From Apostichopus californicus (Eukaryota > Echinodermata > Holothuroidea > Aspidochirotida > Stichopodidae), in assembly GCA_020650975.1 (NCBI GenBank), contig JAIPMN010002537.1:1-25388 (forward strand): a stretch of DNA of 25,388 nucleotides. Reading direction: 5' to 3'. Position 1 is the stretch's first letter, and every line of letters starts with the position of its first letter. Below, piece by piece: positions 11,601 through 19,999 of this stretch. The translations under genes and the position numbers were made by a program. Under the pieces are notes generated by a model. The model was not told the DNA's origin, did no database searches, and worked only from the letters and a program-made list of their open reading frames with translations.

Positions 11601-14600
11601 TCTAATTTTTTCCATTCCAGGTTCTTTGATTGTGTTTGATTTGCTCTCACATCAAGGGAGTGAAAGTGAACCGGTACCGAAAGAGGAAGATAAGGACAAG
11701 CTCGCTATCCCGGTGGAGATTGCGCCGACAGATTCTTGTAACTCTAGCGTCTCTAATTTATCAATTTCCAACCTTGCCAGCGAAGATGAACTTGGCGAGG
11801 AAAAGAGTCTGGATTTGGAAGGAGCGTTAGAACAACTTGGCATGTCTGATTTGATGCCAAAATTTGAAGAGGAAAGAATAGACATGGAGTCATTGGTAAG
11901 GAATATGGCAGTAGAGTATAAAAAAAGGTGTTAGGAAGGGGAGGAAGAGAAAGGGAGGGAAGGCGAGGGAATGTCTTTGTGTCCCTCCCAGTTAGTTTTC
12001 ATCTCTAGCTTGTTTTGATATATTCTGCTGATGTTAGGAGTTACTGGAAGTGCTTTAATTGCAAAATCAGTTTAGATGGAAGCTTCAACTAACTGAATAC
12101 AATGTGGATCAATGCCAGATAAATCATTCCTGGAATACAGTAGTTTACTTTTGGTGCATATTTTGTTACATAAGTTCATCTTTTGCCTCTCACTTTTTCC
12201 TTTTTTTTTCTGGAGATGATGTGTGAGGACAGTGATCTCAAAGAACTAAGCATTCCTCTCGGACCAAGAAAGAAAATCAGAGGTTTTATCAAACATCAAG
12301 CAGAGAAATCGGTGAGGACGAGCTCAGACATCTTTATTAACATCACTATATTATTTACTCTTCAGACTGTTTAAATCATTCAATATGTAGTTTAACTTAT
12401 TTTTTGCTGCTCCTTTATGATTGCTATATCGTTACTTTTTAGTAATTATAAAATATACATATTTTGTTTTGCTTTGCTTTTAAATTGCTTACCTTCTCGG
12501 TAATTGCAAAGTTTTGACCATTCTCAAAGGTCTAAGAAGTTTGAGATTTTGAACCAGTTTGGGAAAAGTACATTTCTTTATAAATACATCGTTTCTTTGA
12601 ATTGCTGACATCTCTTGGGAGGGAAGGGAGTGACTAATGATCTTGAAGAGCCATTGCAGGTTTAAGGTTTACTGTTAAAGTAGACAATGATCATATAAGA
12701 TACCATATTATCACAAAAATATAAGTGTAAAATAAATTTAAGGGGGTATCCAAATGAAAATGCACTTCCATGAAAAAGAAGAATACACCTCCTTTGCATA
12801 TTTATAGATCTCACTTAAGAACATATCCTCTGGATATTTGCAAGTAAAGATGGGGATATAATTGGGTGTATTAGTTAGGAAGTACATCATACAAAGTTTA
12901 TTTTGTCCGCAAATTTTATCTTCAGGAAAGGAGAAAGCAACAGGCGGAGGAACTCGCTCGTCTGGGAGCTGCCAAAGCGGCTCAAGAAGAAATCACCAGG
13001 TCACAGTTAGAGCAGAGTGCATCATCGGTCAATGGTCTGACGCTGGTCGACGGCCACGCCCCTCCCTCTGTTCACGTAGATTACACACTCGGAACGCAAG
13101 GTTCGTTGTTTTTTGCTTTGCTCATGTTTCAAATTGGAGTATATCCATGACATTGTAAAGTTGGATCTGAATTGAAGCGCATTTCTCCCTGGAATAATTA
13201 TGTTTCCTTTGCTCAATACAAAAGCAAAGGAGCTGTTTTTGTACAGACCTATCAGCTTCTGTTTTCCTTGATGGTCATATCATGACTTGCCTCTTAATTA
13301 CATGTTTGTGTGGTCTTATGGGAATAACAACAGTTCATAAATGTTCTACTGGAACATCGGAGAGACGTTTTCTTTTCGTTTTGCCCTATCCATACCAAAG
13401 AGTATGTTAGGTTAGATACATGCTCGTACCATCTTACCTGAAAGACAGTTTCTTTCCAATAACTACTAAGAATATTTGAATCTTTACTTTGTGTTATCTT
13501 GCCAGGTGTTGGTCAACCTTTCGTGAAGTATCCACAGTTGAGCGTCCAACCTGTCAATTTCTTTGCTCTGGGTTCCCCCATCGGGATGTTCCTTACAGTA
13601 CGTGGTCTCGACGACGTCGGCGAAGACTACAAGCTACCAGAGTGTTCTTCTTTCTTTAATATATTTCATCCCGTAAGTTTGGATTTACATTCAATCCCTG
13701 ACTCATTTGTAAAGAAAAACATTTCAAATTTCATGCTTGTTAGTATATTTCTGGATCTTGTCAATTTCGTCTGGTTAGATTATTTTATTCCTGCTAATGC
13801 TACTTTTTTTTTTGTATACACAATCTAGCCTTAAGGTTGCACAGTTACGATCTAGTTGCTTTGACTGCATTGTCTGAATTTTTGAAAATATGTTAACAAA
13901 AGATGATGCATAAATCTGAATTTTCTAGAGAAAAGTGGGAATCGGGTATTGAAGTAATTGAACCCCGGTGGTCATGCCAAGAAGCACACACCATCACATC
14001 ATTGGACAGGAACACTTTGTATTCCAATGGCAGAATCTTTTAATAGTGACGAGAAGAAACTTCAGTCCAGATATGACAGAATCTTACTGCATTGCTAATT
14101 TCAGTTGGTCCAAAAAATTAAACCAAAAGAATTGGTTATCCTCTCATTTTTCAGAGGTAAATTTGAAAGGTCAAGCGTTCTTTTACTATTTCACTAGAAG
14201 TGGTCCCAAACCTGCCTTGTTATTGGAAATCAGTAATCCACCCCAAATTCTGCTCTTAGAGAGTTTTGACAAAAATTTGCCCCTGACCTAATGGTCATGA
14301 CTGAACCTCAAAACCCAAACGTATAGATATCATCATATAATGGGGATACTTGTAATGAATGCCAGATAAGAATATCTTTTTCCGTTTGGGAGATTTTGTT
14401 TTTTTCTGTCTCTGTTACAGTTTGATCCCGTAGCTTATCGTATCGAGCCTTTGATTAACACCAGTCTAGCTGATGTAAAGCCAGTATTGATGCCTCACCA
14501 CAAGGGAAGGAAACGCTTCCATTTAGGTATGTGTCACATTTTTTGTGCTTGCTGTAAAGCCTTGGAAATATATATCACAAATAAGCAAAGGTACAGAAAG

Positions 14601-16797
14601 TTTAGGGTTACAGTGGGATGGTTTCCTATGGGCTGTATTTTTTATTATACTTTTGCCAGCTTTTGTGCCTTTCATTATTCATGCTTTCTAGGGTGCCAGG
14701 AAGATGTCAATTAAATTAATAACCAAATTTGGATGTAAACTTCTCAAGGGAAGACAATTTTTTCAACTTTAATAGGCATCTAAACTTTCCATTTGAATTA
14801 GGCCTCATAATTCACCAACCTTCCTCAACTTTATGAAACATGTTTAGTGTGTATCAACCATTAACTGTTCTCATTTCTACTATAAATTTGTCTGAAATTG
14901 TTTGAAACCATTTGACGTAAAGAGGATATTTTTAGGATAAGCTGAGAATAAGACTAGTGTATTCTGTATTGCTACTATTCCAGTAAGCTTGATTTTCAAC
15001 ATTTTTGCTGTACAAATGGAACAGTAAAAAATATGGTGACATATTTTTTATGATGCAATATTTTGTGCTATCCTCTCCTTATGCAGAAATAAAAGACAGT
15101 CTTGCCCACTTTGGAGCAGATTTAAAGAAAAGTTTTGTGGATTCTATGAAGAAGACATGGAAGACCCTCCATGAATTTGCATTAGCACACACGAGCGGCG
15201 AGGAAGAGGTAACCCCAGCAGTTACAGATGCAGCTATGGAAGCTGTCGCTGAGAAATTAAGCCAGGAACAACTTCAACAGAAACAGGAAGATGCACAGCA
15301 TATGAGAGGTGAGCTGACTTTTGTATGTCACAGAATAAACGGAGTAGGAGATGGGTTGGGGCAGATTAATTTCAGGTTGGTGTACAAAAATTCTGAGGAT
15401 CTGCTGCTAATAATAATCTGGGTAGAGAATGTAAGGCAGGAACGACCTTCAACAGTAAAAGGAAGATGTTCAAGAAATAAGACATGAGCATAATTCTACA
15501 AATGTGGAGGGCGGTGGGGGGATGGAAGAAATATAAGGCAGTAATCAATGGCATAATCAAATGTGTGCATGGAGTAACTCACTTTTAGAACTCACTAGCA
15601 AATGTGGATTCCCACTCCACCAGGTTGTGATGTGTGTTGTGGGGGGGGGGCAATTTTGGTTGAAGTTCCCTTCCTCCCTTCATGGGAAAATTTGTCTTTA
15701 TGGGGTTTTTTTTGGTGTCCTTTAGTTGAAAACCACCTTAAAAGCAGTGTTGGTTCAATAATTCAACAGTAATTGCCACTGCAAGTGAGAGAGGTGTACA
15801 GATAATCAACCCCCACTGCAAGTGAGAGAGGTGCACGGATTACCCCCTCCCCCCCCTTTGAAGTAAACCAACTTTGTAGTTTTAATAGTTGCATTATGGT
15901 TTATGTCACAAATACTTTTTTAACATACGCTTTTAAGGGTTTCATACTGTTTTGCATTTGCTATGTTTCAGTGCAAAAGACCATGGCAGAGGCTGACCTT
16001 AGGCTGGGTAACCTTAACAGTGGAAGACGAATCGATTATGTCCTCCAAGAAGCCCCCTTTGAAAGCTTCAACGAGTATTTGTTTGCCTTAGGTAGTCACA
16101 CTTGCTATTGGTGAGTTTATTAAATTAATTCATACATATGTATACCCTACAGAGAAGTAACTTAATACCTAAGATTTGATGTAAATCACCTCAAAAAAAA
16201 AAAATTACAACTTTTGCAAAGTCTTTAAGTTTTGCCATGGAAAGTTACAGATGTTCCCTTCCTTGAATGGACATCTATATTTGTAATAATGATATTTGCA
16301 AGCAAAATTTGCAGCAAAAGCATGTAGCAAGTTTCATGCATCACAGTTGTAATACATGGTTACTAACAGATTTGTCAACGTTTGTCAATTTTCGAAAGTA
16401 CCATTGACTAGACGTGGGACCTACCACAGTGTCGTAGTTAACATGTACATCCTAGCCTTCTTTTGCGTATATTAAGTATCAGACTGACAATGTCGCGTAT
16501 CATTAATAAGTAAGGCTAACTGGTCAGCTAATTACACCTGGTTTAACAGAGAGAGGGGAAAAAACCTAAATATTAACTGGTTGCAAATATTTGAATATGT
16601 AAATAATTGAAGCTGCCAGGAATTGGTGAATTAACAAAGTCAACAATTTTGTGTTCTATTGTGTTTCTGTTTTCTTTGTCAGGTATTCTGAAGATACGGT
16701 TCTCATGATTCTAAAAGAAATTTACAATCCTCTTGGAATTTACCCCAGCTCCAATCAAATCAAAGATTCTGGACCACCAACTCCAAGCCAGACCTGA
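2550..16797 (+). CDS. SEC23IP: SEC23-interacting protein (p125) orthologue, 17 coding exons, 1008 aa
   Basis: Join: 2550-2661, 4090-4436, 4760-4984, 6631-6838, 7198-7391, 8238-8442, 8882-8971, 9842-9983, 10780-10988, 11621-11895, 12216-12311, 12926-13100, 13506-13672, 14421-14526, 15087-15308, 15972-16110, 16683-16797. Seen: every junction is GT...AG, phases agree throughout, and the sum is 3027 bases ending in TGA. Domains: SFLGQT near residue 43, Pro-rich region about 40-260, WWE about 263-362, lipase half with VHGIG (443-447) and GHSLG (574-578, Ser576), SAM about 641-700, DDHD about 777-975. Known of the family: SEC23IP binds SEC23/SEC31 at ER exit sites through its Pro-rich region and binds phosphoinositides through SAM-DDHD; the paralogue DDHD2 is a lipase without the Pro-rich N-terminus. 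The long Pro-rich N-terminus and SFLGQT favour SEC23IP over DDHD2. The start has A at -3 and G at +4, with an in-frame TGA at 2514-2516. Enzyme activity is not demonstrated by sequence. Confidence 0.95.
2965..3024. repeat. Two adjoining hairpins, one a perfect 28-bp palindrome
   Basis: The first hairpin (2965-2999) pairs AATTGTGAGTAGCAGC with GCTGCTACACACAATT around a three-base loop CTA, with a single mismatch in 16 pairs. The second (2997-3024) is a perfect palindrome, ATTCACTGCCATTT and its exact reverse complement with no loop. The two share three bases (2997-2999). The function is unknown. Confidence 0.85.
3782..3901 (+). repeat. Minisatellite, three copies of a 40-43 bp unit (intron 1)
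   Basis: Copies begin with AACTACAACAC at 3782, 3825 and 3865. Each continues as TATCCTTATTATGCAT and ends in a CCATA or ACAT motif. The first copy has an extra ATT. It lies about 190 bases upstream of exon 2. Confidence 0.85.
4090..4436 (+). CDS. SEC23IP: SEC23IP exon 2 (SFLGQT motif and start of Pro-rich region)
   Basis: The acceptor is TTTACAG|AG and the donor CAG|GTATTT. It carries [12 protein letters not shown], which matches the GEEDSFLGQT segment of vertebrate SEC23IP, then Ser/Pro/Gln-rich low-complexity sequence with DPFQN, PPPPD and several PP motifs. This is the region known in p125 to contact SEC23/SEC31. The frame stays open upstream into the intron to an ATG at 4002, but the polypyrimidine-AG and the phase match with exon 1 favour 4090 as the true edge. 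Confidence 0.9.
4437..4759 (+). other. SEC23IP intron 2
   Basis: This is a 323-bp intron with a GTATTT donor and TTTTTAG acceptor. It contains a G9 run (4496-4504) followed by GAGGAGGG. Nothing else is recognised. Confidence 0.85.
4760..4984 (+). CDS. SEC23IP: SEC23IP exon 3 (Pro/Gly/His-rich segment)
   Basis: The acceptor is TTATTTTTAG|GC and the donor CAG|GTGAGG; phase 0 at both ends, 75 codons. It begins [16 protein letters not shown] and continues with [29 protein letters not shown] and a His/Pro-rich tail. It has no recognisable fold, consistent with an intrinsically disordered COPII-coat-binding linker. The phase-symmetrical exon could be skipped without frameshift. Confidence 0.9.
5567..5626 (+). 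repeat. Three tandem copies of a 20-bp unit
   Basis: Unit GGGGTTTACTGCGGCTTTCT at 5567, 5587 and 5607, with only one difference in the third copy (ACG for ACT). A partial CTGCGG sits just upstream. The near identity implies recent expansion. Confidence 0.92.
5961..6070 (+). promoter_or_regulatory. Promoter-like motif cluster in intron 3
   Basis: In order: a 19-bp unit with TGCATCGATTAC repeated at 5961 and 5980; TTACGTAA (5971-5978), the palindrome bound by PAR-bZIP/E4BP4 factors; a related TTACATAA (5990-5997); a perfect octamer ATGCAAAT (6000-6007); a TATA box GTATAAAAGG (6019-6028); then nuclear-receptor-like TGACCTTTGCAC (6049-6060) and GACCTTGACC (6061-6070). The order octamer then TATA with about 12 bases between fits a core promoter firing near 6050. 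It could be an alternative SEC23IP promoter, an element-derived promoter, or chance. Confidence 0.35.
6631..6838 (+). CDS. SEC23IP: SEC23IP exon 4 (end of Pro-rich region, start of WWE domain)
   Basis: The acceptor is ATCGTTTTAG|TC and the donor GAG|GTATGA. It encodes residues 229-297 plus one base. The last part, [16 protein letters not shown], then [19 protein letters not shown], matches human QYEPVQPHWFYC...WMPFSVFDSLNLEEIY, the opening strands of the WWE domain, with Trp268 as the first conserved Trp. Confidence 0.93.
7198..7391 (+). CDS. SEC23IP: SEC23IP exon 5 (WWE domain)
   Basis: The acceptor is ATTCATCGCAG|GT and the donor GAG|GTACGG. It covers residues 298-362. It contains [20 protein letters not shown] and [13 protein letters not shown], nearly identical in pattern to human GGRYDV...YWEEEPAEVRRCTWFYK. 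The paired Trp (Trp328, Trp340) and the RRCTWF strand are hallmarks of the SEC23IP/DDHD2 WWE domain. Confidence 0.95.
8238..8442 (+). CDS. SEC23IP: SEC23IP exon 6 (linker into lipase half)
   Basis: The acceptor is TTCTTACACACAG|GA and the donor TTCG|GTGAGA. It covers residues 363-430 plus one base. [14 protein letters not shown] and [11 protein letters not shown] match human ETIVMHNPKVIVQF and [11 protein letters not shown]. The end is Asp-rich (DDIDDIDF). The phase-1 G joins GT of exon 7 to form Gly431. Confidence 0.94.
8882..8971 (+). CDS. SEC23IP: SEC23IP exon 7 (VHGIG motif)
   Basis: The acceptor is CTCAATTTCAG|GT and the donor GTGTG|GTAGGT. Thirty codons cover residues 431-460. [20 protein letters not shown] is the most conserved stretch of the family, with VHGIG at 443-447 forming the first strand and turn of the alpha/beta-hydrolase-like half. 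At 90 bases it is the smallest coding exon. Confidence 0.95.
9842..9983 (+). CDS. SEC23IP: SEC23IP exon 8 (lipase half)
   Basis: The acceptor is CATCTTCTAG|TG and the donor GATAG|GTATTT. It encodes residues 461-507. [16 protein letters not shown] and [20 protein letters not shown] match human VDDFRVVSLKLLRTHF and RVEFLPVHWHSSLGGDATGV. It ends in phase 2, and the AG is completed by C of exon 9 (Ser508). Confidence 0.94.
10780..10988 (+). CDS. SEC23IP: SEC23IP exon 9 (GHSLG nucleophile elbow)
   Basis: The acceptor is CCTTTCAAACAG|CA and the donor TTAG|GTGAGA. It holds [20 protein letters not shown] and [14 protein letters not shown], then SLIGHSLG at its 3' end. The Gly-x-Ser-x-Gly lipase motif (574-578, Ser576) is intact; its last Gly is split between exons 9 and 10. 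Confidence 0.95.
11621..11895 (+). CDS. SEC23IP: SEC23IP exon 10 (end of lipase half, start of SAM domain)
   Basis: The acceptor is TTTTTCCATTCCAG|GT and the donor CATTG|GTAAGG. It starts [11 protein letters not shown], matching human SLILFDILSNQ. An acidic/Ser-rich low-complexity insert follows, and then the first helices of the SAM domain ([29 protein letters not shown]; human EKEKIDMESL). Residues 578-669. Confidence 0.94.
12216..12311 (+). CDS. SEC23IP: SEC23IP exon 11 (end of SAM domain)
   Basis: A strong T-run polypyrimidine tract precedes CTGGAG|ATG; the donor is TCG|GTGAGG. It has thirty-two codons, phase 0 at both ends. [19 protein letters not shown] is the classic end-helix of SAM domains and matches human [19 protein letters not shown]. 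In p125 the SAM domain cooperates with DDHD in phosphoinositide binding (known of the family). Confidence 0.94.
12926..13100 (+). CDS. SEC23IP: SEC23IP exon 12 (charged linker)
   Basis: The acceptor is TTATCTTCAG|GA and the donor CAAG|GTTCGT. Residues 702-759 begin with a charged Ala/Glu/Gln-rich helix ([20 protein letters not shown]), then a Ser-rich spacer and [10 protein letters not shown], comparable with human VCVNYESFEVGAGQ just before the DDHD domain. It is the least conserved C-terminal exon, but it is fixed by phase and by good splice sites. Confidence 0.88.
13506..13672 (+). CDS. SEC23IP: SEC23IP exon 13 (start of DDHD domain)
   Basis: The acceptor is TTATCTTGCCAG|GT and the donor CATCCC|GTAAGT. 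It contains [20 protein letters not shown] and FFNIFHP, matching human [19 protein letters not shown] and FFNIYHP. The FALGSP strand opens the DDHD domain. Residues 760-815, ending in phase 0. Confidence 0.95.
14421..14526 (+). CDS. SEC23IP: SEC23IP exon 14 (DDHD domain, first Asp)
   Basis: The acceptor is CTGTCTCTGTTACAG|TT and the donor [22 protein letters not shown] and [14 protein letters not shown] match human LDPVAYRLEPMI and [14 protein letters not shown]. Asp817 is likely the first of the four residues that name the DDHD domain. Residues 816-850 plus one base. Confidence 0.95.
15087..15308 (+). CDS. SEC23IP: SEC23IP exon 15 (DDHD insert helix)
   Basis: The acceptor is CTCTCCTTATGCAG|AA and the donor AGAG|GTGAGC. 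It includes [20 protein letters not shown] and ALAHTSG (human DLKQGFISSLKSAWQTLNEFARAHTS), then a Glu/Gln-rich variable stretch ([16 protein letters not shown]). Residues 851-924. A decayed copy of its last 55 or so bases lies in the following intron. Confidence 0.93.
15425..15488 (+). pseudogene. Decayed duplicate of the 3' end of exon 15, inside intron 15
   Basis: The stretch from GAGAATGTAAGGCAGGAAC through TTCAACAG, AGGAAGATG and CATGAG lines up in order with exon 15 positions 15251-15305 (GAGAAATTAAGCCAGGAAC, TTCAACAG, AGGAAGATG, TATGAG). By eye about 37 of the first 44 aligned bases match; the second half has insertions. The copy has lost the donor GT and the frame. Homology upstream of this block is not visible. 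Confidence 0.55.
15776..15840 (+). repeat. Direct duplication of about 28 bp, period 37
   Basis: CCACTGCAAGTGAGAGAGGT occurs at 15776 and 15813, each followed by GTACAGAT or GCACGGAT, separated by a short AATCAACC-type spacer. It lies about 130 bases upstream of exon 16. Confidence 0.88.
15972..16110 (+). CDS. SEC23IP: SEC23IP exon 16 (DDHD domain, second Asp and His)
   Basis: The acceptor is GCTATGTTTCAG|TG and the donor [31 protein letters not shown] and [13 protein letters not shown] match human [33 protein letters not shown] almost residue for residue. Asp946 and His967 are the probable middle residues of the D-D-H-D set. Ends in phase 2 within the Trp971 codon. Confidence 0.95.
16683..16797 (+). 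CDS. SEC23IP: SEC23IP exon 17 (C-terminus and stop)
   Basis: The acceptor is TTTCTTTGTCAG|GT. It completes Trp971 and encodes [19 protein letters not shown], matching human ESEDTALLLLKEIYRTMNI; Asp975 is the probable last residue of the D-D-H-D set. A short Pro/Ser-rich tail follows and TGA closes the frame at 16795-16797. Confidence 0.95.
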
Positions 16798-17870
16798 ACA
16801 TTGACCTCTCTCCTTTGTGAAATGGGTGATGGCTTTAAATGTTATGAAACAAAGTATCTGCTCTTACCTAGAAACTTTGGGCAGAATATATATGAGTTTT
16901 AATTTTATTTCATGAATATTGATCATATCTTTGACACATCTCTTCAATCCAGTTTTGTAGAAATGGGTTTTTCTTTAGGCTAAAATTTTGAGATGTCTAT
17001 CCATCATGGCATCTACAATTGAATAATAGAGAGAGAGAAAAGAAAGTGAGAAACTGGAAAACAAGTTAATTTTCTCATCTAGCTGCTTTAGATGTCTGTT
17101 GGTATACCATACATGTTGTTAATTCATTAATACAGCACATTTCCATATTTGGAAACATTGATCAAAAATATTTGCTGCGATATCCCCAAAATTGACAAGA
17201 ATGGTATTCCATTCTTTGGGAAGAAAGTTAACCCATACAGTTAGAATGTTGTGTGCCGTCTTTGAAATATTCTCATATTCATGTTATGTAACTCAGAGAT
17301 AATATTTCAGAGGTGTCACTTTTAGCAAGTTAATTATAAGTTCAAACAAAATATTTTGCCACTTCTTGAATCAACCCCATCTTTTGTTGTTGCATGAAGA
17401 ATCATTTTGATGTCAAGTAGTCATTGTGTCATGTAATTGCATTTAACATTTCATAATATTTAAAAGATGAAAGGTTCTAACTACCCACTCAGTCAGAAAA
17501 AGTCTTTGGGGAGTAGCATCAGCATGCCACAAAAATTTGGCATTTTCAAGAATATTGTTTTACACACAAACAATGACAATGACACAGCCATAACCCACAT
17601 TTTAAGTTTTTCTTTGTAAGTGTCAATAGGTGAGTTTACAATATAAATTCTTGTGAAACATTTGTTTATATATATTTTCTCAACTCGTTAATATTTCAAA
17701 ACTAATCGTGAACATTAATTTTCAGTGTAGTTTCCAAAGGGGAAGAATCAGAATAACGATAATAGCCCAAATCATCATCTTCTTCTTTTGTTTCTTTCTA
17801 TTGCAACTAAAACAATAGTTTAGTTAGTCTATTGTATTCAAAACAATAGATTAAAGTAAGCTTGCTCACA
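16798..17870 (+). other. SEC23IP 3' UTR region (end not fixed)
   Basis: This is AT-rich sequence after the TGA. I find no AATAAA on the plus strand in the first kilobase. The nearest variant is ATTAAA at 17850-17855, which would give a 3' UTR of about 1.05 kb. AATAAT near 17023 is a weaker alternative. Confidence 0.35.
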
Positions 17871-18410
17871 TCTCAATGGTGGACGATATGTTTCCACAGT
17901 GAATATAGTTAAAGTTGCACTCTTCATTTTGCTTGGGTTAGAGATGAATGATACAGGTTTTCCACATATCTGATCATAAAAACTGCAGAAAAATGAAATT
18001 TTATCCACAGTTTTTATTGCGTGATCCTCAAAGAATTCAAATTTCTTTGCGTAAATACGTATTATGACAATGACAGAAAATTCCTGTAATATCAAACGTT
18101 AGACTACAGTAGACAGTGAGGTCAAAAGTTAATTCCTTTTCATGCCATTGAAAAGGTTTCACTATATTAGTGAACAAACTTCGTCTTTGTGTTTGCTATT
18201 TTGTTTTATTTATTATATTGTCAGTTTGCAAGAACTTAATGCATCTAGTTTTCAAACTTCAATGCTTCATTTAATGGGAAGGAAATCTGACCATCTTCAC
18301 TATGATAGAAGTATTTGTATAGTAAACGATTCATTCAAATCATACAAAAAACATGGTGAAGTATTGTTTGGGAGCCGTCATGGTTGTAAACAATGTTGTG
18401 ATACGTCATG

Positions 18411-18768
18411 ACTCAAGTCTTTAGGTTTCAAAAGTAAAGATGATCAGAAGAAGTTTCTGCATTTTCTCTTCACACAGATAATACAGTAATTTGACTCAGT
18501 GATTTGACTTGAGTGAGGAAAGTTACTGGTATTGTCTTACAAATCACAACTCAAGTCACTAAATTTCAAAGTAAAGCTGATTGGAACAAGTTTCTGCATT
18601 TTCTCCTCGAACAGATAATACAGTAACTTGACTCAGTGATTCGACTTGAGTGAGGAAAGTTACTGGTATTGTCTTACAAATCACAACTCAAGTCACTAAA
18701 TTTCAAAGTAAAGCTGATTGGAACAAGTTTCTGCATTTTTTACTCATACAGATAATACAGTGACTTGG
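18411..18768 (+). repeat. Tandem repeat, unit about 137 bp, 2.6 copies
   Basis: Copies begin with ACTCAAGTC at 18411, 18549 and 18686. The second and third are nearly identical until the third breaks off at a G12 run (18772-18783). Each full copy contains TGACTCA followed by GTGATTTGACTTGAG-like sequence. TGACTCA (AP-1 consensus) occurs at 18409, 18492 and 18629. Confidence 0.9.
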
Positions 18769-18771
18769 GAT

Positions 18772-18783
18772 GGGGGGGGGGGG
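18772..18783 (+). repeat. G12 homopolymer
   Basis: Twelve consecutive G residues followed by TGGGAATGG and further G/T-rich sequence to about 18870. It marks the end of the 137-bp tandem array. Confidence 0.95.
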
Positions 18784-19373
18784 TGGGAATGGTGTGGGTG
18801 GTTGGGATCTTATGAGAGATGGAGAGGAGTAAGATGTGTGGGTAAGGTGAGGGGATGTGCATAAGGAGGAGAGTAAGGTGAAAGGGTCAATCATTCCCTT
18901 GTTTTCCTAGAGCTGTTATTCTGTGTTAAGTTGTCAATTTTCATAATTATGATCATACTATGTCATATTCAAACATAATTGGATACTAGTCAATTTAACT
19001 AATATGTGGTTCCAGCCATTGCTTACTTCTAATCAACAGTTTATGCCTGATTAATGATTGTAACTTAAATACAGACAAATATTGTGACTTACAATTTGAT
19101 GTATTAGTGCTTCATTTTTCTTCTCTGGTTCTTGCTTCTCTGAAGTTTAAAGTTGGGGTGTAATTTCATTGCTTACATATATCACGGTTGACAGGCTACG
19201 GTGGAAGTAAAAGTATGTGTTCAAGTGCCATAGTTTTCCAATACCTTTTGATTATGGTACCATCTAACTCAATCTCTCGAGTGAAACACAGAAAGGTGAC
19301 AGCCATTCCATTTGCTATGATGTAGAATAGCCTTTTGTGGAAGTGAATAACTGATATATTGGGTATCACCACC

Positions 19374-19999
19374 AGGGGTCATTCCTTATCAAATCACCCA
19401 AAAAATGTTAAGATAAATACACCACCATCTCAGAATTTCTTCAAAATTGGTATATTATTGTCCACAAAAAAAATGCCAAATTTCAGTTTTTAACCAAAAT
19501 CGAGCGTACGGATAAAAAATTATGGCTGTCAGAATATTGCAGAAAATCATGAAAATGGGCCAGACCCACAAAGTTCCAATATAGATGGGAAAGGTGTCAT
19601 TTAAAGCTTATGCAATGGGGATTAATAATCCGCTGTCAGATATCATGTAGGCTACATAAATAAATAATTGACATTTGGACCATAACTTTGACCTTGGAAA
19701 GGACCTTGTGGAACCAATTTTTTTCCTTCAAAATTCTGAAGTGTTTGATATCCTACCTATAATTCCAATCTCTGTAACATGCATCTAAAAATAGTCATCT
19801 TAGAAATGATATACAGTTATAATGCAAAATACACTTGAGTAACACATTGAAATGCATAGAGAGTGATGTTGCAGTTGAATGCTCTCTTGAATTACTAATT
19901 ACTCAAATATTTTTGTGTGTTACTTTTCCTAGAAATGTTGAAGAAATTCTGAGATGGTGGTGTATTTTTCATGGGGTGATCTTACATGGAATGACCCCT
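19374..19999. mobile_element. Non-autonomous DNA element, 626 bp, terminal inverted repeats of 60-75 bp
   Basis: The left end starts AGGGGTCATTCC and the right end finishes GGAATGACCCCT, a perfect 12-bp terminal match. Inside each end follow similar ATCACCC stretches and then an exact 30-base inverted match (left about 19417-19446; key words ACACCACCATCTCAG and AATTTCTTCAA). The left repeat is about ten bases longer in the middle. The interior has no coding capacity that I can see. No clear target duplication was found. The superfamily cannot be assigned from this copy. Confidence 0.8.

Larger units (their letters stand above)
9984..13505 (+). other. SEC23IP introns 8 to 12
   Basis: Introns are 9984-10779, 10989-11620, 11896-12215, 12312-12925 and 13101-13505. 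Intron 8 has a purine/G-rich patch (10300-10340). Intron 9 is AT-rich with an AAATAAATAAATAAA run near 11490. No repeat family, RNA gene or extra exon was recognised. Confidence 0.8.
13673..16682 (+). other. SEC23IP introns 13 to 16
   Basis: Introns are 13673-14420, 14527-15086, 15309-15971 and 16111-16682. Intron 13 contains an open frame of 107 codons (13968-14291) with no recognisable domain and no coding-like pattern. Intron 15 contains a decayed copy of the end of exon 15 (15425-15488), a G10 run (15641-15650) and a 28-bp direct duplication (15776-15840). Confidence 0.8.

Noticed and set aside
13968-14291. 107-codon open frame in intron 13
   Set aside because: No domain, no splice sites in phase with the flanking exons, and the neighbouring exons join perfectly without it.
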